From: Bacteroidota bacterium
Lineage (GTDB): Bacteria; Bacteroidota; Bacteroidia; Chitinophagales; LD1
Direction: 5' to 3'
Assembly (NCBI GenBank): GCA_016722375.1
Contig: JADKJG010000007.1
Location: forward strand, 225,983 to 289,982
DNA length: 64,000 nucleotides
Both the position numbers and the translations under genes were made by a program. This document shows positions 37,272 through 45,083 of this stretch, piece after piece. The notes beneath the pieces were generated by a model, which worked only from the letters and a program-made list of their open reading frames with translations, was not told the origin of the DNA and ran no database searches. Numbering within the stretch: the stretch's first letter is position 1; every line of letters begins with the position of its first letter.

Positions 37272-37494
37272 TATTTTATTGTAAATGTATAAAATTGTTT
37301 TGGGAATGACCAAGAAGAACCGAGAGACCGAGTTCATACATATATATAGTGGCCAAAACAATTTGCGCTGGTCATGGCCATTGTTTTTTTCCGATTGCCA
37401 AATTCATACAATTTGATTCATTCATTTTTTATTAACCAACAGCAATTAGCTGCCGCCAAGCCAATTTTATATTTTTACCTCCGTTATCATACAG

Positions 37495-38373
37495 ATGTTT
37501 TCAGCGATGAATAGATGGGCTTTTATTTTAGTGGCGGTTGGGCTGCTGGTTTCGTGCAACAAAATAGAAGAGGTACGGGTGCTGGACAATGTGCCTCCGC
37601 CCGATCACACGATTGACTCTTCCACCATGCAGTTATATGTTTATAAAGCCTACGTCAACCTGGCGGGGCGCGAACCAATCGGTAACGAAAAGGCCGAAGC
37701 GCTGGTGGTGTTGCGGCAGGATAATTTTTCGTGGGAGAACCGGAAACAGTTTATGGATATGCTGTTAGCTAAAGACGAATTTTATCAAAACAGTTATAAT
37801 GTGGCGCGAGCCGAATATTTACAAAACACCGACTCGATTGAAATTGATGGGCAAATAAAACTTTTTGAATCGCTGCTTGCACAGCCTTCGTATGCGCCCT
37901 TTTTCGATTTGCTGCGCGGCGAAGTGAACCGGTTAGACACGCTGCAAAACACCCGACAAAATCTCCTGAATGGCCAAGTTGATTTCAAGGAAATGCAACG
38001 GCGATGTGCCAACAATTATTTCTATGATCAAATCAATATGGGTACAGAAAATTTTGTGATATCCACCTTCCAGAATTTTTTATTTCGCTATCCCACCGCC
38101 GTAGAGCTAACGCAATCCAAGTTGATGGCGGACGGGCAAAGCGCGGCCCTCTTTTTTAATTTGGGAAAGAACAAGAATGATTATTTGCGCATCTTCTTCA
38201 ATTCGGATGATTATTTTGAAGGGCAGGTGCGCTATGTGTTTCGCAAATATCTTTTCAGAGAACCTTCGCCGGCAGAGATTTATTTTTTTGCAGACATTTA
38301 TAAATCCACCAACAACTACAAGAGCTTGTTGAAAGATGTTTTGTCGCGCGATGAATATGCCGGACTAGAATGA
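37495..38373 (+). CDS. Lipoprotein, first gene of a five-gene operon (PSD1/DUF1553-like C-terminal motif)
   Basis: 292 residues with a lipobox (LLVSCNKIEE). The mature part is helical and contains two similar motifs: MQLYVYKAYVNLAGREPIGN and VRYVFRKYLFREPSPAEIYF. The latter is followed by LLKDVLSRDEYAG. This 'R-x-P-t-x-x-E ... L-x-S-x-E-Y/F' pattern recalls the C-termini of DUF1549/DUF1553 proteins of planctomycete-type systems; that link is inference. It is 25 bp from the next gene. Location: probably periplasmic or outer membrane. Confidence 0.65.
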   Translation: MFSAMNRWAFILVAVGLLVSCNKIEEVRVLDNVPPPDHTIDSSTMQLYVYKAYVNLAGREPIGNEKAEALVVLRQDNFSWENRKQFMDMLLAKDEFYQNSYNVARAEYLQNTDSIEIDGQIKLFESLLAQPSYAPFFDLLRGEVNRLDTLQNTRQNLLNGQVDFKEMQRRCANNYFYDQINMGTENFVISTFQNFLFRYPTAVELTQSKLMADGQSAALFFNLGKNKNDYLRIFFNSDDYFEGQVRYVFRKYLFREPSPAEIYFFADIYKSTNNYKSLLKDVLSRDEYAGLE

Positions 38374-38398
38374 TTGGACGATTTGAGAACCTGATGGT

Positions 38399-38908
38399 AT
38401 GAAAATGAAATACAAAAATATGAGACCGGCAATTTGGATAGGCGGCCTCGTTTTATTGCTCGCCGTATCAGGATGCAAGAAAGAGCAGCGAGTGATTTAT
38501 GAGGTGCAAGAGCAGCAGTTGTATCAGAATGCTGCGGAGAAGAAAACGCAGAAGACCACGCTTCAGTTTGTTTCCATTTTATACAACCACTTGTTCGGCA
38601 CTTCTATAACCAATGAAGAATTAGGGAAGATGGATGTGATCTATCAAGCCTTTGGCGATAAAAAAATATTGGAAGATATGATCGTCAAGAGCCTGCTCAA
38701 TCGTTCGGGGGTGCAGCTTCCGACCAACGGCGAAATGCGGACAGATGTAGGGGCCTTTATTCAAAGTGCTTATCTGCGGTTTTATAATCGCAAGCCCACC
38801 GAGTTCGAAGCATGGAAGATGAAAGATTTGATTGAGAAAAATACGGACATCACTCCGAAGATGATTTTTTATTCTCTGATGACTTCGGAGGAGTACCGAT
38901 ACTATTAG
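38399..38908 (+). CDS. Lipoprotein, second gene of the operon, same motif
   Basis: 169 residues with a lipobox (LLAVSGCKKEQ). The helical C-terminal half has AYLRFYNRKPTEFEAWKMKD and then MIFYSLMTSEEYRYY, the same pattern as the previous protein, so the two are likely diverged paralogues. The start at 38399 follows the family of lipoprotein signals (KMKYKNMRPAIWIGG). It is 43 bp upstream of the alkaline-phosphatase-fold gene. Confidence 0.65.
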   Translation: MKMKYKNMRPAIWIGGLVLLLAVSGCKKEQRVIYEVQEQQLYQNAAEKKTQKTTLQFVSILYNHLFGTSITNEELGKMDVIYQAFGDKKILEDMIVKSLLNRSGVQLPTNGEMRTDVGAFIQSAYLRFYNRKPTEFEAWKMKDLIEKNTDITPKMIFYSLMTSEEYRYY

Positions 38909-38951
38909 TGCAGGATTTGTATGGGTGAATATTGTTTAAATTGAAGAAAAA

Positions 38952-40247
38952 ATGAAAAGGAAAACGTTCATAAGAAATGCAGGACTGACCGCTGCGGGCA
39001 GTATGGTGATTCCCTATATCCTGCCCAGCGGCAGATTGTTCGCCGCCACCGGTTCGCGAAAAGTGAATCACGTCGTGTTCTGCCTCTTTGCAGGAGGAGT
39101 GAGGAACTTAGAGAGCATGCAGAAAGCCGAAGGCAATCTGATGCGCAATACGCTGACCGGTGATGAATCTATATCGTCGGATATAGCCGGCTCTATGACT
39201 GCGCTGCCTTCACCCGCTTCACAAAGATTACAAACGATGGGCACCTTGTTTAAGGATGTGCGATACGCCAGCGGTCCCACCGGTCACTACAATGGGCATA
39301 CGACTGCCATTACCGGAAAGTATTCTGATGAGTCTATTCAACTGAAGCAGCCGCCCAAATACCCGACCGTTTTTGAATATTACCGGAAACATAATTCACC
39401 CACCAACAGCGCGCTCAACTCTTGGTGGGTCAGTGATTCATTGGGGCCTTATCCTTTCTTGAATTACAGCGCCTATCCGGGATACGGCGCCTTGTATGGG
39501 GCAAATTCTATTCAGCCTTTTTCTATGGTAAATCCCTCTACCAACACGGCGCTGAACAATCCGGCTCAATTCACTCCCGGCGAAAAATCGAAGAATGATT
39601 TGATGAAGGAATTGATGAACGGTCAGTTTAGAACCAGTAGTGAACTGGTTTTCAACGGCATTCAAAACACACCGGGAGATGCCTTGCTGTTGCAGGATTT
39701 TCTGTACTCAGAAATGAATAAGGCGGCAACCGGCGTTTATTCTAATCCCTGGGGCGTGCCGATGCAAGGCGACATGCTGAACATCTTCGCCAGCGTTCAA
39801 ATCATGAAGCAGTTCAAACCGGAACTGATGGTGGTGAATATGCAAGGCATTGACATCGGACATTTTGACTTTACAAAGTACGTGGACAATATCCGCTTAG
39901 CTGATTTTGCATTATATAAATTGTGGGAAGCAATTCAAGCCACACCCGGCATGGCGAATGATACGGTGTTGATTGTAGCACCGGAGCATGGACGAAATCT
40001 GCAAAACAACACAGTGCGAGATATTAACGGTCGCTTTGCCTTAGACCACACGAACGATGAGATGAGCCGGAAAGTATTCTGTCTCGTTGTTGGTCCGCCA
40101 AGTGTGGTGAAACAAAATCAGGTGATTAATACGACGGCGGGTGAAAGCGTGGACATTGTTCCCACCATAGCCAAGGTATTGGGTTTTGATTCAGAAATGC
40201 CCGGAGGGATTTTGGATGGAAGAGCTTTGGATGCCGCTTTTGTATAG
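38952..40247 (+). CDS. Alkaline-phosphatase-superfamily protein, DUF1501-like
   Basis: 431 residues. The N-terminus has a signal of Tat-like appearance (KRKTFIRNAGLTAAGSMVIP) but only a single Arg-Lys pair. The body resembles sulfatase/DUF1501-type proteins: HVVFCLFAGGVRN, GPTGHYNGHTTAITG, NMQGIDIGHFDFTKYVDNIR and IVAPEHGRN, with Asp/His residues placed like the metal ligands of this superfamily. It ends with SVDIVPTIAKVLGFD, as in sulfatases. The substrate is unknown. Its place between lipoprotein genes implies a periplasmic complex. Confidence 0.75.
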   Translation: MKRKTFIRNAGLTAAGSMVIPYILPSGRLFAATGSRKVNHVVFCLFAGGVRNLESMQKAEGNLMRNTLTGDESISSDIAGSMTALPSPASQRLQTMGTLFKDVRYASGPTGHYNGHTTAITGKYSDESIQLKQPPKYPTVFEYYRKHNSPTNSALNSWWVSDSLGPYPFLNYSAYPGYGALYGANSIQPFSMVNPSTNTALNNPAQFTPGEKSKNDLMKELMNGQFRTSSELVFNGIQNTPGDALLLQDFLYSEMNKAATGVYSNPWGVPMQGDMLNIFASVQIMKQFKPELMVVNMQGIDIGHFDFTKYVDNIRLADFALYKLWEAIQATPGMANDTVLIVAPEHGRNLQNNTVRDINGRFALDHTNDEMSRKVFCLVVGPPSVVKQNQVINTTAGESVDIVPTIAKVLGFDSEMPGGILDGRALDAAFV

Positions 40248-40281
40248 TTGATTTGAAGGTGATTAATTGGAGGAATTGGAA

Positions 40282-41226
40282 ATGAAATACAACCGGGAAA
40301 TTTTTTTAGCAGCATCAGTAGTGCTTGTATTATTCCTGATTCATTCGTGCAAGAAAGATGGCCTATTGCCCAAGAATCCTTATGATGCTATCCTTCGCGA
40401 CGATACCACTCGGCAAGAGATTCCTTTAGATTCATTGACCATTACTTATGTTCATAATAAAGTTCTTGCCAGCCGTTGTGCTTTGCCGGGCTGCCATGTC
40501 GGAAATTTTGAACCGGACTTCAGAACGCCGCAGTCGTCCTTCTCTTCTTTAGTATATGCACCGATCAGTAAAAACAATGCCGCCAAAACATTTTTCTATC
40601 GCGTGATTCCTTTCGACACGGCGAAGTCGGTGTTGCATGAACGGATTACTAAGTGCTGCTTCGTGAATAACAATGACCGGATGCCACAGGATACTATCGG
40701 CGTTCCCTTACCCGATTCAAGTATTAACCTCATCACACAATGGATCATGCACGGAGCAAGAGATATGTTTGGAAAAGTAGCTAAACTGCCAAACGCCGAG
40801 CCGGTGATTGAGGGCTATGCCGCCGCCAATACCTCGTTGACAAAATATTATTCGGTGGAAGTAAAAGACCGGTTAGATTCTGTGTATTATAATCCGTTCA
40901 TCATTCCTGATTCGGTGGCTTCTTTTTATGTGGCCTTTCAGTTGAGCGATGACAGTACACCGGTCAGTCAGTTGAAGAAGAATACACTAAAGATTTCTAC
41001 CGATGCAGATAATTTTAGTTCCGGTTGGTCTTATACGGCCACCTATTTCACTCTGGGTCTTCAGTCGGCGTGGCTGGTAACGGTTCCTGCTTCGTCGCTG
41101 CCGATGAACGATACTTTGTTTATGCGCTATTATGTGAACGATGGAAGCCGCCCGAATGATACAGAGTATCCGCGCAATGAAACTTTGTTTCCATACAAAA
41201 GCTATTGGTCATTTATCAGAAAATAG
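40282..41226 (+). CDS. Lipoprotein with cytochrome-c/PSCyt1-like domain
   Basis: About 314 residues from ATG 40282, preceded by GGAGGAATTGGAA; the longer TTG start at 40267 is less likely. Lipobox FLIHSCKKDG. Residues about 60-170 follow the PSCyt1 pattern: VLASRCALPGCHVGNF, then DRMPQDTIGVPL and LITQWIMHGARDMFG. The heme motif is C-x4-CH, not C-x2-CH, so heme attachment is uncertain. A second beta-rich domain follows. It is the fourth gene of the operon, 14 bp before the next start. Confidence 0.65.
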   Translation: MKYNREIFLAASVVLVLFLIHSCKKDGLLPKNPYDAILRDDTTRQEIPLDSLTITYVHNKVLASRCALPGCHVGNFEPDFRTPQSSFSSLVYAPISKNNAAKTFFYRVIPFDTAKSVLHERITKCCFVNNNDRMPQDTIGVPLPDSSINLITQWIMHGARDMFGKVAKLPNAEPVIEGYAAANTSLTKYYSVEVKDRLDSVYYNPFIIPDSVASFYVAFQLSDDSTPVSQLKKNTLKISTDADNFSSGWSYTATYFTLGLQSAWLVTVPASSLPMNDTLFMRYYVNDGSRPNDTEYPRNETLFPYKSYWSFIRK

Positions 41227-41240
41227 AAAGCAACCGTCCG

Positions 41241-41687
41241 ATGAAATTATCCCGTATCATTTATCCTGCCCTTTTTCTCCTCTTGCTCTTTGCGGGTTGC
41301 AAGAAAGAAGAAGCCATCAGCGAGGTGCCTTCTATAAAGTTTGTTTCGATGAATCCCAATCCGGCTATTCGTTATCAGGACGAATTGGTAATTACGATAG
41401 AATATACAGATGGCAATGGCGATTTGGGAGAAAACACACCGGATGCAAAAAATCTTTTTGTGCGGGATAATAGAAACAATGTAACCAGCGAATTCAGAAT
41501 TAGGCAGTTGGCTCCCGACAATGCAAACATCATCATCAGCGGTCCGCTAAAAATCAATTTGCCTCCACAGGGTTTTATTGACGATAACAATACGACCGAA
41601 ACCGCTACCTATTCTATCTACTTGGTTGACCGTGCAGGCAATCAAAGCAATACAATTGAAACTCCCGCATTGATGATTAATAAATAG
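41241..41687 (+). CDS. Small lipoprotein, last gene of the operon
   Basis: About 148 residues from ATG 41241 (MKLSRIIYPALFLLLLFAGC); the frame is open further upstream but overlaps the previous gene. The lipobox is LFAGCKKEE. The mature domain looks Ig-like, with an acidic loop YTDGNGDLGENTPD as in calcium-binding or fibronectin-like domains, and a final strand YSIYLVDRAGNQSNT. The function is unknown. No terminator is obvious on the plus strand beyond a shared hairpin at 41734-41767. Confidence 0.7.
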   Translation: MKLSRIIYPALFLLLLFAGCKKEEAISEVPSIKFVSMNPNPAIRYQDELVITIEYTDGNGDLGENTPDAKNLFVRDNRNNVTSEFRIRQLAPDNANIIISGPLKINLPPQGFIDDNNTTETATYSIYLVDRAGNQSNTIETPALMINK

Positions 41688-41733
41688 TCATTACCTCGCG
41701 AAAAGCAGAACTCCTCGAACCATCATAAAAAAA

Positions 41734-41767
41734 GAAACCCCGTTCCGCTTTCGCAGAACAGGGTTTC
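41734..41767 (-). terminator. Terminator at 3' end of the split fibronectin-type gene
   Basis: GAAACCC...GTTC pairs with GAAC...GGGTTTC. On the minus strand a T7 run follows, so it fits the gene ending at 41805. Confidence 0.75.
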
Positions 41768-41804
41768 AGAGCTAACCAAAGCAACCGCGTCCCCGCAGTA
41801 AATC

Positions 41805-42131
41805 TTACAGTGTGATACCCATCGCCGGGTCACTCCAAGCGCTGACACCAGAGGCATTCAGCGCCATGACTGGAACCAATAACGGGTGATGGAATTTAGA
41901 TTACCGGCAATGAAACGACCTTTCAAACTCGCACCCATGATGATCGGTTCTGCGCTCATTGTTCCGACGTACATGCGATAGATATATGCTTTCGCGCCGC
42001 GCACCGGTTTGACAATAACTTCCAGTTCATCATCATGCTTTGCCGGATTCACTTTTACAGATTGAGGCTTATCGGGCACCGGTATCGGTGCCCGCTCCTT
42101 CCGCACTTCAAACCCACTGCTCAAGATAATA
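41805..42131 (-). pseudogene. C-terminal half of a fibronectin type III protein split by an IS element
   Basis: The frame reads SSGFEVRKERAPIPVPD, then a beta-sandwich-like domain with AYIYRMYVGTMSAEPI and NSITRYWFQ, and (after a one-base shift near 41875) MALNASGVSAWSDPAMGITL and TAA at 41805-41807. The order and the WSDP motif match a small Bacteroidota family with a helical N-terminal domain and one FN3 domain. The 5' side ends at the IS border. Joining with 43084-43369 across one TA restores a continuous frame (GGDEEIIILSSGFEV). So it is a true insertional break, plus a second indel. Confidence 0.8.
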
Positions 42132-43083
42132 GACTTCTTTCCAAAATGGGTTTATTCTAAAAATAAGTACACTAGACTATGTGTTCTGTTGATTGAATTG
42201 TGGAAAAACAGAAGTTTGATAATTTCTTTGCTTCATGCGATGGACAATTATTCAAAAACAGCCAAAGGCACAGTTTAAACGTAGTACAGGAGTCACCCGA
42301 GAGGTGTTTCATCTGATGGTGCAGGCTCTAGAAGAGGCAAATGCAAAAGCAAGAAAGCACCCAAGCCGTGGAGTGGCTTCCAAATTAAGTTTAGAGGACA
42401 AGGTTTTGATGCTCCTGATGTATTACAGGGAGTATCGAACGATGTTCCATATTGGCGTTACCTATGACATTAGTGAATCGGCGGTTTGCAAAATAATTAT
42501 GGATACGGAGCATAAGCTCATCAACGATCCTCGGTTTCATTTGCCGGCAAAAAGGTACTTACCCGTCCGGAAAATAAGTTTGAGCTAGTCTGGATAGATG
42601 TGACGGAAACCCCTATTGAGCGACCTAAAAAAAACAGCGGCGTTATTACTCAGGTAAAAAGAAAAGACACACCTTAAAATCACAGATAATAGCAGACCAA
42701 AATACCCGACAGATTGTTTGCACCGAAGTGGGAAATGGACGCAAGCATGATTACAAGCTGTATAAACAAAGCCAAACACCCATCCATCCCACCATAACCG
42801 CAGAAGTAGATACCGATACCAAGGATTACAAAAGGCACATCCCAATACCGAAATACCAAAGAAAAGAAGCAAGAAAAATCCGCTTACCAAAACAGATAAA
42901 CAAAGAAACCAACGGATATCCTCCAGCAGGGTGGCTATCGAGAATATCATCCGAAAACTCAAAATATTCAGAATACTGGCTGAAAAATATCGAAACAGAA
43001 GAAGAAGGTTCAAATTGCGGCTCAACCTAATCGCGGCTATTGCTAACTTACTAACTAAGCCTATTTGATTTTGGAAAGAGGTC
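42132..43083. mobile_element. IS5-family-like insertion sequence (952 bp), transposase decayed
   Basis: The ends GACTTCTTTCCAAAAT and ATTTTGGAAAGAGGTC are inverted repeats matching at 15 of 16 positions. TA flanks both ends (42130-42131, 43084-43085) and is duplicated from the target gene. The inside carries a DDE transposase remnant on the plus strand. TA target duplication and the HTH-DDE order point to the IS427-type branch of IS5; the branch assignment is inference. Confidence 0.85.
42235..43068 (+). pseudogene. IS5-like transposase, frameshifted
   Basis: It begins intact (RSTGVTREVFHLMVQALEEA, then KLSLEDKVLMLLMYYREYRT: the HTH_Tnp_4-like region). Near 42550 it shifts frame to KKVLTRPENKFELVWIDVTE. 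At the A8 run near 42630 it shifts again to YYSGKKKRHTLKSQIIADQN and GNGRKHDYKLYKQS. A third shift near 42860 leads to NIIRKLKIFRILAEKYRNRR and LRLNLIAAIANLLTKPI with TGA at 43066-43068. So three indels interrupt the DDE domain. It is non-functional as read. Given sequence errors elsewhere, some shifts may be artefacts. Confidence 0.85.
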
Positions 43084-43369
43084 TAATCTCCTCATCGCCT
43101 CCGCTTTGCGTTTGCACATAGTCCGCCAGCTTCACGATCAATTCCTTCAGTGCGCGGCGACGGATGCGCATGATGCGTTTCTTTTCCTTGTCGCGGTTCA
43201 GGGCTTCTATGTAGGCTACCTCCAGCGCATCAACGGCAAGCGTTATATCGGCCAGCGCCGGAATCGGCATAGCATAGAATGGATTACCGGTCAAGCTGAT
43301 TACAAAGTTCCGCGATTTTTCAATCTGCTGCGGCACAGATACATTGAATCCAATTTTTACTCTACTCAT
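43084..43369 (-). pseudogene. N-terminal half of the fibronectin type III protein split by the IS
   Basis: It starts at ATG 43367-43369 (MSRVKIGFNVSVPQQIEKSR) and reads a helical domain (PIPALADITLAVDALEVAYI, ALKELIVKLADYVQTQSGG) until the IS at 43083. The open frame continues into the IS and stops at 43061. The domain matches the usual N-terminal half of short FN3 proteins in Bacteroidota; the other half lies at 41805-42131. Function unknown in the family. Confidence 0.8.
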
Positions 43370-43848
43370 AATTTTTTGTTTAAACTGTTATAAAATTTAC
43401 CTCATTTCCTTTTTTGTCCTTCAGTCCCCTCCTGCCTAGGCCTACCGGCTGGAGAGAGATAAAAGGGCAACCAAAACAAATTTCGGTTTCAAATTTGCAA
43501 ACCATTCCTGCCTTACGGCCTGACTCGGTGTCTTTCGATAAGCTCAGTAACCAATGCGCGCCTTGGTCGTTGAGTCTGTCGAAACTTCTCCTATATAGGT
43601 AAGGAGGATTGGTTTACTTTATCTTTCAGGTCTGGGCTTACGGGCCTTGTCCTAATTGATGGTGCAAATATAAGCAGCCGACATGCTAACTGATATAGCA
43701 AATCGAAAAAATTATCTTTACAGGATTAGAAATACGCATAAAGCCCTGTGGCATAAGCTAGAAAATATATAAACATTTCGGCTTAAATAGATTTGTTTTG
43801 AGCATAATACCAGACTACCAAACAAGCTAATTCGCTTTGCAGCAGGTG
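43370..43848. other. Intergenic region with an interspersed hairpin
   Basis: No gene was recognised. At 43533-43584 a long imperfect palindrome begins TTTCGATAAGCTCAG and ends TGAGTCTGTCGAAA, a type of dispersed hairpin often found in bacterial intergenic DNA. An A/T-rich stretch near 43700-43800 precedes array C. Confidence 0.5.
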
Positions 43849-44100
43849 GTTAGCGAAACAAACCATCATCGTTGCGATTCAAGCATGAATCGCTCCTGTT
43901 TATGTATAAATCGTTTCGAAACTAGTGAGAACAGTAACGAAACTAGTGAGTTTCGATGCTGTTTAAGTGATGATTGCAACGGGAATAATGAGAATCGGAG
44001 CGGTTTATGTGAGTTTTGTCGCTAAATAGGTTAGAATCTAACCTGTTTTGTTGTGAATAGGAACAAAGCTAGTGATAATTGGAGCGGAAGAAAATTAGAA
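43849..44100. repeat. Array C: 12 tandem units of exactly 21 bp
   Basis: Twelve 21-bp units can be aligned without indels. The loose consensus is NGNNRCGNNANTNGTGANAAT; for example GAAACTAGTGAG occurs in two adjacent units. Units are strongly diverged, yet the period is exact. The last unit runs into the stop codon of the ORF at 44095. A lone related motif (GAAGCGGAAGATAAT) occurs at about 44757, just beyond the next ORF. Confidence 0.8.
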
Positions 44101-44406
44101 CTCTGTGCCCGGAAGCATCTTAGTAAAAGAGGGGTTGTTATGCAAATAAGGGTTTTCGCGGCTAACCATAGGACGCTCCTCCTCATTGGGTATTATTCGT
44201 ATGTCATTTCTTAAAAACTCTGTTACTGCTAAATTATGCTGTATTTCAGCCAGTTCCAAACTATCCGATTTCCTTTCCTCTTCAATTATCACGCCCCCCG
44301 TTTCGATGCTAATATTTGTAAAATAGCCCATCTCAGTTTGAATGGTAGTCACGATCACAGTTAAGTCTTGTCTTTTATCTTGCTTTATGATTGTGGGTTG
44401 TTCCAT
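44095..44406 (-). CDS. Hypothetical protein
   Basis: 103 residues from ATG 44404-44406 (MEQPTIIKQDKRQDLTVIV). It has a beta-rich start (VTTIQTEMGYFTNISIETGG) and an acidic helical middle (SDSLELAEIQHNLAVTEFLR), then a Pro/Asn-rich tail. No family was recognised. The stop codon overlaps array C. It follows another small gene by about 27 bp, so the two may be co-transcribed. Confidence 0.5.
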   Translation of the reverse strand: MEQPTIIKQDKRQDLTVIVTTIQTEMGYFTNISIETGGVIIEEERKSDSLELAEIQHNLAVTEFLRNDIRIIPNEEERPMVSRENPYLHNNPSFTKMLPGTEF

Positions 44407-44433
44407 AAACTTATGTTGTGAGAATTTCAACTT

Positions 44434-44706
44434 CTATTTTGTAAACTCGTCATGTACGGAAGCTAAATATTTCTGTTCGCAGCCAAGACAACGAGTTGCA
44501 ATTATCTTTTTTATTAAAAGATGCCTTATCAATTCGTCTTCATTCTCATAACTAAGTGAAGATATACCTGAATTTAAGTGAAACTCTTCCTTTTTTTCAT
44601 AATCTGCATTAAGATCTTTACAATCTCGATACAAGTGGTATTTGATTGCATTTGATTTGTCTTTGTCAATTACTCTATTTGAATGATTGGTTATAAAGTA
44701 GTCCAT
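44434..44706 (-). CDS. Small His/Cys protein, possible zinc site
   Basis: 90 residues, starting MDYFITNHSNRVIDKDKSN. It has YHLYRDCKDL near residue 25 and RCLGCEQKY near residue 73: an H-x4-C ... C-x2-C pattern that could bind zinc, as in small proteins with 'YH..DC..L...C..C' motifs. The body is charged and helical. No family was recognised. It is probably the first gene of a pair with 44095-44406. Confidence 0.5.
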   Translation of the reverse strand: MDYFITNHSNRVIDKDKSNAIKYHLYRDCKDLNADYEKKEEFHLNSGISSLSYENEDELIRHLLIKKIIATRCLGCEQKYLASVHDEFTK

Positions 44707-45083
44707 AATACATTTTTTAGTTTATCAACTTGCCGCCAATGGTATTATCACTAGTTGAAGCGGAAGATAATGACCATTTTTTTTACCCTGTTCTTCCAAG
44801 TATCAGCGCAACGCACTTGGAAGTATTAATAATAGAAAGTCTCCAACTTTAAAGATCGCCAACCCTCCTAGCCGCAGGCTGTTCCTCCTCCCAATTCAAT
44901 CAGGCTGCTTTTAACCCTCCATTAGCCAAAGGCTAATTTCTTGTTGCGTGAATTTTGCAAATCATCTTAACTTTTGCCTTTATTTATCATTCCAACCAAT
45001 TAAAGAGGAGATTATAAGGGTGAATAAAGGCAAGACGAAAGACATATCATCTGTATGATAGAAAAAGAGGTAAGCACTAATAT
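44707..45083. other. Intergenic region
   Basis: It contains a lone array-C-like motif near 44757 and a perfect hairpin ATTAGCC-AAA-GGCTAAT at 44921-44937. No gene was seen. Confidence 0.45.

Noticed and set aside
42585..43025. 146-residue minus-strand ORF with hydrophobic character
   Set aside because: Antisense of the IS5-like transposase remnant.
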